The notes: generated by a model from the letters alone, not told the origin. Counted from the first letter of the stretch, positions 1-9,272 are shown. The stretch is 44,423 bases of DNA from Planctomycetota bacterium (GCA_014381825.1 JACNKX010000057.1:1-44423); one strand, 5' to 3'. A program made the numbers and translations.

Positions 1-183
1 GAACAGTACCTACGTACGCCGTTCTTTGGCTCGCGTCAGATGGCGACCTGGCTGATGGAACTGGGAGACTTCGAAGCTCAAACGCCGGCGCAAGTGCTCA
101 GTAGGCTTCCGGGCGAAGCCGCGTTTGCTGGAAGGACGTGCTGTCGGCGCTCGTCGGATTCAATCCAGACCGCTTCACGCTGA
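1..183 (+). pseudogene. IS3-family transposase remnant, cut by the window edge
   Basis: Frame 1 is open from the window edge to a stop at 181-183. Residues 1-18 include TPFFGSRQMATWL, which resembles the (F/Y)(F/Y)GSR-x-M-x-x-WL stretch of the IS3-family OrfB transposase, between its HTH_21 region and the DDE core. The expected continuation (a VNRKRV-like motif, then the DDE domain) is absent. After about residue 19 the reading turns into unrelated sequence, so only a short scar of the element remains. The assignment rests on one short motif. The rest of the element could lie to the left of the window, but the abrupt loss of similarity suggests decay. Confidence 0.4.
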
Positions 184-542
184 TCTTAGAATTCCAGCGC
201 ATTGGAAGTGCATAACATCGGGTTTATTGGCGTGGAGTCGCTCCGCCTGGCGGTACGTCTTTACGTATCCGCGCTCACTTGGAAGTCTCTGACCTTGAGC
301 GATGCATGGGACGTCCCGGTAGCCAAGACATCCAGGCTCGGTGACAGTATGGAAAGGTGGCTGAAAGTTCTACGCCAAGCAACTCCAGCAGTGGTTCCTA
401 TCTATGTTGGTTGAATCCGCAACCGCTTTTCCAAAAAAATAATGAGGATTCTGTCAAACACCGACTTTGTTTCGGAATTCACCTTCCAGAAGAAACCGGC
501 AATCACCATCGAACCGAAAAAGAACAAAGCTAGGATTAAAGA
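184..542. other. Gene-free stretch, about 360 bp
   Basis: Short ORFs here overlap on both strands and show no recognisable motif, signal peptide or convincing ribosome binding site. The 70-codon plus-strand frame at 202-414 has no family resemblance that I can see. The stretch is probably degraded insertion-sequence DNA plus the upstream region of the next gene; AGGA at about 531-534 is a possible ribosome binding site for that gene. Confidence 0.4.
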
Positions 543-1265
543 ATGTGCAAGTATCCAACCCGACGGGCATTTCTCTCGACAACTGGCGCAATCGCATCTG
601 GGATGTTGTTCGCCCCAAGTAACTGCTTGGCGGAAAAACAAGGTTGGTCCATCCACTACACTTTTGACGGGTTTACTTCACCTCAGGAGCGTCTCGTTCG
701 CGATTCGCTCGACTACGCGGTGACGCGTATGCTTGACTTCTCTTCGATCAATAAGTTCATGACTGAAAACAGGGGACAATGGCACTTGGATCTGAATTCG
801 TGGTGCCGCTCGAACCTCCCTGAACAACGTCCAGCCGATCGCCTGGACTCCCTTGTGCCGGGAAAATCCAAACTCCTACCATTTCAGTTGATTGCACTAC
901 GCGAATTCAATGCCTTACCAAACATGAAGGTTACCGCATTCCATGAACGAAGCGATGTCTGGGGTCGCGCCCCCGTAGGAACACTTGATGTCACCTTTGA
1001 CCCTAAGAGCAGAGTCAAAGGCAACTTCGAAATTGAATTGAATACGTACAACATGAACCGATCTAATCCGAAGACCGCCAGCACGAGGACATGGGGTGCG
1101 GTGATTGCCCACGAGTTCCTTCACAACCCTGGCCATAAACGCGCTGTTGATAACTATCGTGATGATGAGGCGATTAACCTCTTCGAAAACTTCGTTGCCT
1201 ACGACGGCCGCTATCAACGTGGTAATCCCAGGCACTTTCAGTGGCGTTGCGAAGGCTGCTACTGA
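543..1265 (+). CDS. Secreted HExxH metallopeptidase-like protein
   Basis: A 240-residue protein of unknown family. It opens with an arginine pair and a hydrophobic stretch ending in a small-residue site (TRRAFLSTTGAIASGM... to about residue 30), consistent with a Tat or Sec export signal. The key motif is HEFLHNPGHKR near residue 190: HExxH followed four residues later by another His. HExxH supplies two zinc ligands and the catalytic Glu in zincin peptidases. In classic metzincins the third ligand lies six residues beyond the second His (HExxHxxGxxH), so this spacing is unusual. The C-terminus contains a Glu/Asp/Asn-rich segment and ends in CEGCY. The gene stands alone in accessory DNA and is followed by a 10-bp hairpin. 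Protease activity is inferred from the motif only. Confidence 0.6.
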   Translation: MCKYPTRRAFLSTTGAIASGMLFAPSNCLAEKQGWSIHYTFDGFTSPQERLVRDSLDYAVTRMLDFSSINKFMTENRGQWHLDLNSWCRSNLPEQRPADRLDSLVPGKSKLLPFQLIALREFNALPNMKVTAFHERSDVWGRAPVGTLDVTFDPKSRVKGNFEIELNTYNMNRSNPKTASTRTWGAVIAHEFLHNPGHKRAVDNYRDDEAINLFENFVAYDGRYQRGNPRHFQWRCEGCY

Positions 1266-1301
1266 TTGCCCCTTGGAACGTCGTACGACAATCCCTCTTC
1301 A

Positions 1302-1332
1302 AACGCCGAAGTGGCCGTAGCCCTTCGGCGTT
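1302..1332 (+). terminator. Hairpin after the HExxH protein gene
   Basis: Arms AACGCCGAAG (1302-1311) and CTTCGGCGTT (1323-1332) form a perfect 10-bp stem with an 11-nt loop, 36 nt after the stop codon. There is no long T-run behind it, only TTCTTG, so it is a weak intrinsic terminator at best. Confidence 0.5.
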
Positions 1333-1648
1333 CTTGCGTGCCACCGCGCACGGTGAACGTTGGATCAACTGACTACAGGACTCCGTCAGCATTGGCGTCG
1401 AACTGTACTACTTCCATTACGGTCGCTTTGTTCCCCTCGTTCCAGCAGCACAGTCCGGAAGACTGTTCACCACGCATGACCCAAAACTTACTCTCAGAAC
1501 TCCAGGACAGAAAGCCGCGACATTCCAACATTGAGGCTGGTTGAACTCGATGAAAGAAATCTTGAATCTCTGTCAATGCCGCGCCGGAAGCGCAATTTAC
1601 CGTGTGTAATCGATCGCAGTTGACTCAACACACGTATTGGAGAAAGCC
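1333..1648. other. Gene-free stretch, about 315 bp
   Basis: No convincing gene. On the minus strand, 1373-1576 encodes a frame ending FDANADGVL, which resembles an EF-hand calcium loop (DxNxDGxL), but it stops immediately after the motif and has no other support. Confidence 0.3.
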
Positions 1649-1894
1649 ATGAAGACTACTTCTAATCGCGAAGCGGGCAAGTCTGAAGAGGCCGGAAAAT
1701 CAACTGGTTTCATCACCGCCGGCATGGTGATGTGCGCCGCCACCTTGGTGAGGTCGCTTTTGTCCTCTCAATACTCGCAAGAGCTGAAAGAGCCCAGCAC
1801 CCCTCAGCAGATTGAGTTCTTGGATGAAGAAGAAAGAGCTCCGCTTGTGATTCCCTGGTCGCGTCTTGATGTGCCAGACCGTTCCAGAAGCTAG
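1649..1894 (+). CDS. Small uncharacterised protein, doubtful
   Basis: An 81-residue frame starting at ATG 1649, chosen because GGAGAAAG ends only a few bases upstream; an in-frame TTG at 1637 is less likely. The product has a charged N-terminus rich in Lys and Glu, a hydrophobic segment at about residues 22-38 (GFITAGMVMCAATLV), which could be a membrane anchor, and an acidic C-terminal half. I do not recognise a family. The good ribosome binding site is the main argument for a real gene; the short length and gene-poor surroundings argue against. Confidence 0.35.
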   Translation: MKTTSNREAGKSEEAGKSTGFITAGMVMCAATLVRSLLSSQYSQELKEPSTPQQIEFLDEEERAPLVIPWSRLDVPDRSRS

Positions 1895-2893
1895 GCCTCT
1901 GTGTACCACCAGGACTACCTACAGCGCTGCCGTCAGTTCTTACAGATCGCCAAACCCGAGGCCGAACCGCGGTCACAACGCGAAGCAGCAAAGTTCAACT
2001 ACCGGACGGAATTTCCACCAGCAAGGTTCCTACGAAGGGTCTCAAAGCTGGTTCCTTACATCTCATCCGCCTTTCCTCAGCTTTGCTTGGCACAATGAAA
2101 CAAACCGAAAGCAGGCAATGCGTGAGGTCATTCTGATTTCCGCACCCTTTGATGTCGCCTGATCGAGTGTGGCCAAGGTGAAGCACTCGCGAATCGGATA
2201 AGTGACTCAGGTGGACGGGCGGACGATAAAAGTCAATTTGGTTAAGTAATGAATCGCGTAACACCTAACATGGCCTCGGTAGTCAAGAGAGCGCACCGAA
2301 AGTTTCTCGTGTTGTTTTTGCTTTTTGACTTTTTTCTTTCGTGGCCCCGGGAGTTGACGTGGCTCCACGACCGAACGTTGTCGTAAAGGGTGTGGGGCGA
2401 GGATTCGCGGGATCAAAACGGTTGTCGATTGCGCGAGCGTTTCACGGAGCGGTTACAGCACGCCAGCAGCGAGGATCGCGTGATGCACCAAACACCTACC
2501 TGACGGTCTGCCTCGGGCGGCGCGTACCCGTCGTGATGGGGCACGGATTTCCTAACACGATCCGCCACGACTCGCTCGATCCGAGCGGGAGTCGATCGTA
2601 TGGCACGCCGTAGAAGCTCATCGTTTCCCTGAACGCCGTCCAGGCAATGGAGGGAACTCATCCCACAAGTGGGAGTCTCAGTTATGTCGGGGCTAGGGGC
2701 AAAGCGGTGAACTCGAGCGGCTGATCGGGCGCGTTGTGAAATAGAAGTCCCTTGGCCGCCACCGGCTAACTTGATTGTAAGCTCCACCTTCGGGCGTATG
2801 GTCGGCACAGATGGTCAATTTCCGACTACACATTTCCAGGTCGTCTTACAGAAGAGGGCGCGGAAGCGTCGCCCGATGGTTAGAATTATCTCA
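1895..2893. other. Approximately 1 kb without a recognisable gene
   Basis: Several short frames exist on both strands, the longest being 131 codons on minus at 2413-2808. None shows a motif, signal peptide or good ribosome binding site, and they overlap each other in conflicting frames. I checked for tRNA T-loop signatures, RNase P and tmRNA core motifs and integron attC-like ends and found nothing convincing. A T-rich patch at about 2311-2340 may be promoter-proximal or terminator-like, but no stem accompanies it. Confidence 0.35.
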
Positions 2894-5431
2894 ATGAGAA
2901 CTATACTTTGCATACCACTGGCCCTGTTGTCAGCCTGTGTTTCTAACCACGCCGTCGGTGACGACCGTATCGACTTCAATCGCGACATTCGGCCGATCCT
3001 GTCGGACAATTGTTTCTATTGTCACGGACAGGATGCAAACAAACGGAAGGCGGAATTGCGACTCGACTTGCGCGATGCGGCTGTCGAAGCGAGAGTGATC
3101 GTACCGCGTGAGATCGCAGCGAGCACGTTGATCGAGCGAATCAACTCGGATGATCCTGATGAGATCATGCCGCCACCGAATTCCAATCGCCGATTGACGA
3201 CCGACCAGAAGAACACACTCCAGCGATGGATCGCCGCGGGAGCTGCGTACGAATCGCACTGGGCGTTCGTGACACCCGTGCGTCCGGTCGAACCGAATGT
3301 TCAAAATCAGGAGTGGGCACGCAATGCGATCGACCGGTTCGTGCTGGCAAAGCTGGAAGCGAACGACCTGTCGCCTTCTCCAGAAGCAGATCGAGCCACA
3401 TTGATTAAGCGGCTCTCGATCGACCTGACCGGTCTGGCGCCGACGCCTCAGGAGGTAGACGCCTTTGTGGCCGATCCCGATCAGCAAGCATACGAAACCC
3501 TGGTTGCGAGCTTGCTCGACAGCCCACATTATGGCGAGCGGTTGGCGCTGCCGTGGCTCGACGCGGCCCGCTACGCCGACAGCAACGGATTCCAGCAGGA
3601 CGGTGATACTTGGCAATGGATTTGGCGGGATTGGGTCGTGAGAGCGTTGAACGACGACCTTCCCTTCGACCAATTCACGATCTGGCAGTTGGCGGGGGAT
3701 CTGTTGCCAAACGCGACCATCGATCAACAAATCGCCAGTGGATTTAATCGCAATCATCTGCTCAACGGTGAAGGAGGCGCGATCCCTGAAGAACAGCGTT
3801 TCGTGATTCTGTTCGATCGCATCGACACCACGGCGACAACGTGGCTCGGGCTAACGATGGCGTGCGCGCAGTGCCACGATCACAAGTACGATCCGATTAC
3901 GCGACGTGACTATTACGGATTGCTCGACGCGTTCAACCGTGTCCCGGAGAGCGGTACGCCGCAACGCCAGTCGACGCGCATCCGCGTGGCCGCGCCGTTC
4001 ATCGAACTGCCGACCGAAGAGAACAAGGCTCGCATCGCTGAGTTCGATGTACAGATCGCGGCGACCGAAGCCGAAGTGAAAGTCGCTACGACCGCGGCCT
4101 TCGTCGTCTGGCGCGCCAGCATCTCCGCCGATGGCAAACCAGCCGAAGGGAAAGAGTTGCCCGAATCGCTGGTCGAAAGACTTCGCAAGCCAGAAAGTGA
4201 CCGGACGGAAGAGGAGAAGAAGAGTCTCGAATCCGACCTGCGAAAGCACTTTGACGAAAAGGTAGGCCCTGAGCTTCTCAACAAACTACCCGCCGTCAGC
4301 AAGCTCGATAGCTTAAAGAAACAACTAGCTAATTACCGGGGCGATCAGATACCACGCGTCATGGTGATGAGCGACGCCCGACCTCGGGAGACCAGCATTC
4401 TGGAACGGGGCGAGTACCTGAAGCCAACCGAAAAGGTCTCCTTCGCCACACCCGAATTCCTCCCGCCGCTTGCTGAGGGTGCGCCCGCCAATCGGCTGGG
4501 GTTCGCACAGTGGCTGGTCTCGCCCGAGCATCCGTTGACCGCGCGCGTGCAAGTGAACCGCATGTGGCAATACTTCTTCGGCACGGGGATTGTGAAGACT
4601 TCAGAGGACTTCGGAGTCCAGAGCGACTATCCGGTTCACAAAGACCTGCTGGACTGGCTCGCCGTCGAATTCCAGGAGCGTGGCTGGAGCATGAAGGAGA
4701 TGCACCGGCTGATCGTCACCAGCGCCACGTATCGGCAATCCAGTCGTCTGACCGAGCAGGTGCGGCAGCAGGACCTGGAAAACCGTTTGTATGCGAGAGC
4801 GGCCCGATTCCGAATGCCGACGATGATACTGCGTGACTGGGCACTCACGTCTTCCAATCTGCTTGAACCTCGCGTCGGCGGAGCACCTGTTTATCCGTAC
4901 CAGCCCGGCGATGTGTGGGAAGCGCTAGCGATTACGAAGGAAAGAGATTTCACTTATCCCGCATCGTCCGGCGAAGATCTCTATCGACGAAGCCTCTACA
5001 CATTCTGGCGACGAACGGTCAGCCCGGCGAATATGTTCGACGCATCGAATCGGCAGGCGTGTCGAGTGAAGCCGGGCACAACCAGCACGCCACTGCACGC
5101 CCTGACGACGCTCAACGATCCGACGTGGGTCGAAGCAGCGCGCGTGCTTGCCCAACGGAGCATGAAGGCCGGCGCGACGCTCGACGAGCAACTTACCGAC
5201 GCTTTTCGCCGCGTGATTTGTCGAGTACCCACCGAAGCCGACATGGCGATGTTGCGTCGCGCCTACGAGAAACAGGTGGAGATCTACAAGACCGACCTCG
5301 ACGGTGCAAAGGCTTTGCTAGAGGTGGGGGCCACTCCACGCGATGAAGCACTGAATGCTTCGGAGTACGCTGCGCTCACCGCGGTCTGTCTCGGAATTCT
5401 GAATCTCGATGAGGCTCTCACACGCGAATGA
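2894..5431 (+). CDS. PSD1-type cytochrome c / DUF1549 / DUF1553 protein
   Basis: 845 residues from ATG 2894; ATG 2876 is an alternative that adds six residues. I prefer 2894 because it puts a compact signal directly at the N-terminus: MRT, a hydrophobic run, then LLSAC, which reads as a lipobox, so the protein is probably an exported lipoprotein. Next comes a cytochrome-c-like domain with one haem-binding CxxCH (NCFYCHG, about residue 38), then a DUF1549 domain including CAQCHDHKYDP, a charged coiled linker, and a C-terminal DUF1553 domain. This architecture is highly expanded in planctomycetes and is commonly paired with a DUF1501 gene, as here 72 bp downstream. The families are linked by genome context to degradation of complex polysaccharides, but the biochemical role is not established. 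Confidence 0.9.
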   Translation: MRTILCIPLALLSACVSNHAVGDDRIDFNRDIRPILSDNCFYCHGQDANKRKAELRLDLRDAAVEARVIVPREIAASTLIERINSDDPDEIMPPPNSNRRLTTDQKNTLQRWIAAGAAYESHWAFVTPVRPVEPNVQNQEWARNAIDRFVLAKLEANDLSPSPEADRATLIKRLSIDLTGLAPTPQEVDAFVADPDQQAYETLVASLLDSPHYGERLALPWLDAARYADSNGFQQDGDTWQWIWRDWVVRALNDDLPFDQFTIWQLAGDLLPNATIDQQIASGFNRNHLLNGEGGAIPEEQRFVILFDRIDTTATTWLGLTMACAQCHDHKYDPITRRDYYGLLDAFNRVPESGTPQRQSTRIRVAAPFIELPTEENKARIAEFDVQIAATEAEVKVATTAAFVVWRASISADGKPAEGKELPESLVERLRKPESDRTEEEKKSLESDLRKHFDEKVGPELLNKLPAVSKLDSLKKQLANYRGDQIPRVMVMSDARPRETSILERGEYLKPTEKVSFATPEFLPPLAEGAPANRLGFAQWLVSPEHPLTARVQVNRMWQYFFGTGIVKTSEDFGVQSDYPVHKDLLDWLAVEFQERGWSMKEMHRLIVTSATYRQSSRLTEQVRQQDLENRLYARAARFRMPTMILRDWALTSSNLLEPRVGGAPVYPYQPGDVWEALAITKERDFTYPASSGEDLYRRSLYTFWRRTVSPANMFDASNRQACRVKPGTTSTPLHALTTLNDPTWVEAARVLAQRSMKAGATLDEQLTDAFRRVICRVPTEADMAMLRRAYEKQVEIYKTDLDGAKALLEVGATPRDEALNASEYAALTAVCLGILNLDEALTRE

Positions 5432-5503
5432 CCGTGGTTTTAAGTGGCTCGCCTTAAACATTGACGAGCCGTCTGGGCTACAAAAACATCAGCAGGAACT
5501 ATC

Positions 5504-6979
5504 ATGATGCTCGACCTCCACCGTGAAAACGTCGCCCGCGTGACTCGGCGGCAACTCTTTGGTTCTGCGGCCAGTGGAATCGGGGCTGCGGCGCTCGCGT
5601 CGCTGCTGAAACCGGAGAACGCCCAAGGCACGGATGCACACCAAACGCCACGGCGTGGTAGTCCGGGATTGCCGGGACTTCCCCATCACGCGCCGAAAGC
5701 GAAACGGGTCATCGTGTTCTGGCAAGGCGGAGGACCCTCGCACGTCGATCTATTCGATGATAAGCCAGTGATGAGAGAACTGGCCGGGAAAGACATTCCC
5801 AATTCCGTGCGTGGAACCACTCGTCTGTCCACGATGTCCGCTGGTTACGGGAAATGGCCCTGTGTGCCCGCAATCAAGCCACACAAGGCTTATGGTGAGT
5901 GCGGCATGACCATGAGCGAGATGCTCCCAAATGTCGGCGCGTTGGCGGACGACATCTGCCTCGTCCGCAGCATGCACACCGAGGCCGTCAACCATGCTCC
6001 CGGCGTGACCCTGTTCATGACCGGAGCACAAGTTCCCGGCCGGCCAAGCATGGGAGCCTGGCTGTCTTATGGTTTGGGGAGTGAGACCGACAATTTGCCG
6101 ACATTTGTGGTGATGACGTCCAGCGACAAAGGGAAAACTTGCGGGCAACTGTTCTTCGATTACTACTGGGGCAGCGGCTTTCTCCCGAGCCGATTCCAAG
6201 GCGTGCGATTTCGAAATACGGGTGACCTTGTTCCATATCTCACTAATCCACCTGGCATCAGCCCCGCCGGGCGGCGAGCATTGTTGGACGACATCGCTGC
6301 CATGAACAGCGCGCATCTGGCAGACTATGGAGATCCCGAAATCGACACTCGCATCGCCCAGTACGAAATGGCCTTCCGCATGCAAACCAGCGTCCCGGAC
6401 CTGGTCGACTTCTCAGGAGAAACGCAGGCCACCATCGAGCGGTATGGCGCAGACGCGCTGAATAAAGGGACGTACGCCAACAACTGTCTGATTGCCCGTC
6501 GATTGCTGGAGCGCGGCGTTCGCTTCGTGCAGTTGATGCACTCCGGCTGGGATCAGCACGGCAACTTGTTTACGCAACTCCAGCAGCAATGCATTGACAC
6601 GGAAGGCCCATCGGCGGCGCTGGTCCGGGACCTGAAAGACCGTGGGATGCTGGACGACACGCTGATCGTGTGGGGCGGTGAATTCGGACGCACACCGTTC
6701 GGTCAAGGCGACCCGGCCAACCCCAAAGGCCGCGACCACTTCGGCAAAGCCTACAGTTGGTGGCTCGCAGGGGGCGGAGTCAAGCCCGGTACCGTTTACG
6801 GGTCGACTGACGAGTTCGGCTGGAATATTACAGAGAATCCGGTTCATGTGCATGACATGCAAGCCACGATGCTGCACCTCTGCGGCGTCGATCACACCCG
6901 CCTGACATTCCGTTACCAGGGCCGCGAATACCGCCTGACCGACGTGCATGGGAAGGTGGTCGAAGGCATCCTGGCCTAG
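5504..6979 (+). CDS. DUF1501 protein with Tat signal
   Basis: 491 residues. The N-terminus carries a twin-arginine motif (TRRQLFG at about residue 14), then a hydrophobic Ala/Gly/Leu stretch, indicating Tat export. The body has DUF1501 hallmarks: a VIVFWQGGGPSHVDLFDDKP segment after the signal, an HAPGVTLFMTG segment, VWGGEFGRTPF, and a His/Asp-rich C-terminal part (GRDHFGKAYS, VHDMQATMLHLCGVDH). The family is alkaline-phosphatase/sulfatase-like in fold and carries probable metal-binding His and Asp residues; its substrate is unknown. It follows the PSD1-type gene on the same strand by 72 bp, the usual planctomycete arrangement, and the two are probably co-transcribed. ATG 5507 is an equally possible start. 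Confidence 0.9.
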   Translation: MMLDLHRENVARVTRRQLFGSAASGIGAAALASLLKPENAQGTDAHQTPRRGSPGLPGLPHHAPKAKRVIVFWQGGGPSHVDLFDDKPVMRELAGKDIPNSVRGTTRLSTMSAGYGKWPCVPAIKPHKAYGECGMTMSEMLPNVGALADDICLVRSMHTEAVNHAPGVTLFMTGAQVPGRPSMGAWLSYGLGSETDNLPTFVVMTSSDKGKTCGQLFFDYYWGSGFLPSRFQGVRFRNTGDLVPYLTNPPGISPAGRRALLDDIAAMNSAHLADYGDPEIDTRIAQYEMAFRMQTSVPDLVDFSGETQATIERYGADALNKGTYANNCLIARRLLERGVRFVQLMHSGWDQHGNLFTQLQQQCIDTEGPSAALVRDLKDRGMLDDTLIVWGGEFGRTPFGQGDPANPKGRDHFGKAYSWWLAGGGVKPGTVYGSTDEFGWNITENPVHVHDMQATMLHLCGVDHTRLTFRYQGREYRLTDVHGKVVEGILA

Positions 6980-7310
6980 CCAGAGGGCTCGTCTGGATGC
7001 ATGACGCTCTGGCAATTGTGTCGATGGCCAGCAGAAAGGGCGCGCATCGCCATACCGACTCGGATTGACACAGCTCACAGGTAACTACGCACATTTCTCT
7101 CCAGACTATCTTTTACCAGCCAGCTAGCGCTACAATCAGGCGAGTTCCGAGGCCGAGCGACGCAATGCTCACACCAAGCGCGGCTTCGGAATCGAAATCA
7201 AACTGTTTTCATGTAACGTGTTTGCGTTCTTTTGGAATAGCGGTGATCGGCTCACGACTAATGAGTGATCGCTCGAACTGGCTGCATCTACCCAAAACAA
7301 GGAGATTTCC
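6980..7310. other. Intergenic, about 330 bp
   Basis: No gene on either strand that I can support. TTGACA at about 7065 could be a -35 element, but no matching -10 hexamer is clear. AAGGAG at 7299-7304 is a strong ribosome binding site for the gene at 7311. Confidence 0.4.
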
Positions 7311-8870
7311 ATGACTGCTCCGAATCGTCGCGCGTTTCTTTCAGACGTCGGTCGCGGCATGCTGGCCGCCGGACTAGGTGCTTCGCTGGCCAATGACCTC
7401 GGGTTCTCGACGGCCTTTGCCGCGCAGGGTTCGGATTCAATCCCGCTCGGTGAGTATACAAGTCTTGTCGAGTTGATGCGTAACACGCCCGCCGAAAAGC
7501 TGCAACCTGTACTCGCCGCGAAGATAGCGAAGGGTGAAACCAATCTGAAGCAACTTATTGCCGCCGGTGCTCTGGCAAATGCGGTCACATTCGGCGGATG
7601 TGACTACGTGGGATTCCACACCGCGATGGCAATGCTTCCTGCACTAGAGATGAGCGGCCAGCTTCCATCGGGTCGCCAGCCGCTGCCTGTGCTAAAGGTC
7701 TTATACCGCAACTCGCAACAGATTCAGAACGTTGGAGGTGCCTCGCAGACAACGCTCCACGCGTTAGACGCGTTGGAGGCAGTCGAGCATGCCGCGGAAG
7801 GGGACGTCGGCGAGCAGATCCGTGATGCCTGTCGTCAAGTCAATGTCGACTTGGGAGAAAACCTCTTGGCGACGGTTGGCGACTCGCCGCTCAAGGCGTT
7901 TAACGCGTTGCAGCCCGCGATGCAGGACGATCTTAACGTCCACCGCTTTGTATTTGCTCATCGCACCTACGGGCTCGTTGGGCTATTGGGCAAGGAATAC
8001 TCCTATTCATTGTTGCGGCAGTGTGTACGGTTTTGCGCCAACCATGAGCAGATGCGGATCGATCACGATCGACCCGAGTCTCCAATTCGCGCGCTGGTTC
8101 CGAAACTGCTCGACCAATACAAACTTGCTGGAAAGAAAGTCGGTAAGCGCGATCCCGGTGATGCCGCCGTCGATGAATTGAGCCGCGCGATCTATCAGTT
8201 GCCGCGCGATCAAGCCGCCGAGGCTGCCGCTGCGGCGATTGCCGACGGTATCGATCCCGAAGTCGTCGGCGAGGCGATCTCTCTTGCCTCGAATCTGTAT
8301 GTGCTTCGCCAGGGGACAGACAAATGGCGTACGCATGGTGACTCAGCCGGCGTCCATTCGTCCGACGCAACCAATGCCTGGCGGAATATGGCGCGAGTGG
8401 CCGAGTCGCGGCACGCCATATCAGGGCTCATCGTCGCAGCCTACCACGCCGGCATTCAGTCGGCTCCTTTCCAAACACCGGCCTATCCGACGGACGCGCA
8501 TCGTGCCCTCGTCAAGGTCTCGGATGCTCCGGGCCTACTGGCAGAAACCGAAGACGCGATACGCCACAATGACCAAGGACGCGCAGCTGCCGCGATCCAG
8601 ATCTACGGTGATCGCGGCTATGCAGTCCAACCTGTGTTCGATCTGATGCTGAAATTCGCGGTTAGCGAGGATGGTCGCCTACACGGTGAAAAGTATTACC
8701 ATACCGTTCGCGAGGAATACGCCACGATCCGTCCGGCATTCCGGTGGCGGCAAGTCGTGGGGTTGGCACGCGTGACGACCAGCGCCTACGGGTACAACCG
8801 TGAAGACAAGCACGGCTTTCGCGCTGCCGGCTACGAAGATGCCTGCAAATTGCTCGGAGTCGAAGCCTAG
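7311..8870 (+). CDS. Tat-exported planctomycete protein of unknown function
   Basis: 519 residues. ATG 7311 is fixed by AAGGAG six bases upstream. The N-terminus has a twin-arginine-like NRRAFLSD followed by an Ala/Gly/Leu run ending in an AFA-AQ signal-peptidase site, so it is exported by Tat. The mature part is largely helical in composition, with recurrent segments rich in Ala, Leu, Arg and His. It includes a conserved-looking GVHSSDATNAWRN motif at about residue 345 and a GHxxYxH-like HGEKYYHTV near the C-terminus, which may bind a metal. I recall similar proteins in planctomycete genomes near PSD1/DUF1501 pairs but know of no assigned function. The 330-bp gap suggests its own promoter. 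Confidence 0.75.
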   Translation: MTAPNRRAFLSDVGRGMLAAGLGASLANDLGFSTAFAAQGSDSIPLGEYTSLVELMRNTPAEKLQPVLAAKIAKGETNLKQLIAAGALANAVTFGGCDYVGFHTAMAMLPALEMSGQLPSGRQPLPVLKVLYRNSQQIQNVGGASQTTLHALDALEAVEHAAEGDVGEQIRDACRQVNVDLGENLLATVGDSPLKAFNALQPAMQDDLNVHRFVFAHRTYGLVGLLGKEYSYSLLRQCVRFCANHEQMRIDHDRPESPIRALVPKLLDQYKLAGKKVGKRDPGDAAVDELSRAIYQLPRDQAAEAAAAAIADGIDPEVVGEAISLASNLYVLRQGTDKWRTHGDSAGVHSSDATNAWRNMARVAESRHAISGLIVAAYHAGIQSAPFQTPAYPTDAHRALVKVSDAPGLLAETEDAIRHNDQGRAAAAIQIYGDRGYAVQPVFDLMLKFAVSEDGRLHGEKYYHTVREEYATIRPAFRWRQVVGLARVTTSAYGYNREDKHGFRAAGYEDACKLLGVEA

Positions 8871-8923
8871 TGATTTGCCAAAGCTAAGATGCGCATCTTC
8901 GAGCGTCCGGAATTCTAGTCGTC

Positions 8924-8986
8924 GGGTGCTGGCGTCAGCCGCACCAAGGGTGTTTCGGATGCAAGGTGCGGCCAGCGCCGACACCC
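8924..8986. repeat. Long interrupted hairpin between the Tat protein gene and mgsA
   Basis: Three nested paired blocks share a 19-nt loop: GGGTG/CACCC (8924-8928 with 8982-8986), GGCG/CGCC (8931-8934 with 8976-8979) and GCCGCACC/GGTGCGGC (8938-8945 with 8965-8972). The unpaired steps between blocks are symmetric (2 nt against 2 nt, 3 nt against 3 nt). This gives 17 strict pairs. No T-run follows, so a standard intrinsic terminator is not indicated. It starts 53 nt after the upstream stop codon. Confidence 0.55.
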
Positions 8987-9183
8987 TACCTACCGCTTCG
9001 TTCCTACCCAAAATCAAACTCCGGCATTGCACTAGAAGAACCAAGCGTTCGTCTCGATCCAGCGCTGTCTTTCCCGGCAACTGAGCCGCCTGGGGCGCTA
9101 TTGCGCGCTGCGAAGTTATCGTTTATCGATCAATCGCACCAGCGCGAGATCCGCGGAGGACAGCATTGATCGCCCGTGGCTAG

Positions 9184-9213
9184 TTGTCCGGTACCGCGTG
9201 CCCCAGGTATAAC
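9184..9213 (+). promoter_or_regulatory. Candidate sigma-70 promoter of the NMG operon
   Basis: TTGTCC (9184-9189) and TATAAC (9208-9213) are separated by 18 bp, matching the consensus at 4 of 6 and 5 of 6 positions. Transcription from here would give a leader of about 50 nt before mgsA. It is the best match in the 400-bp gap, but this was judged by eye. Confidence 0.35.
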
Positions 9214-9272
9214 GGTGCGGTCATCTGTCTTTTGCAGCCTCATGACCAAAGCTGAACCTTTGGAGCATTAGC

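Larger units (their letters stand above)
8871..9272. other. Intergenic upstream of the NMG block, about 400 bp
   Basis: Contains a long imperfect inverted repeat (8924-8986) and a promoter-like element (9184-9213), listed separately. No gene is supported; the frames crossing it are short and lack motifs. Confidence 0.5.

Noticed and set aside
1373-1576. EF-hand-like DANADGVL on the minus strand
   Set aside because: The frame stops directly after the motif and lacks a paired EF-hand or signal peptide.
1901-2098. 65-codon frame starting with GTG just after the small ORF at 1649
   Set aside because: No recognisable family or ribosome binding site, and no evidence of a frameshift linking it to the preceding ORF.
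2240-2410. Possible integron attC site (ACCTAAC near 2266 fits RYYYAAC)
   Set aside because: No GTTRRRY partner within about 140 bp and no imperfect inverted repeat between; a chance match.
2413-2808. 131-codon minus-strand frame as a gene
   Set aside because: No motif, no ribosome binding site, overlaps the upstream region and start of the PSD1-type gene, and has an unusual Arg/Ser composition typical of a shadow frame.
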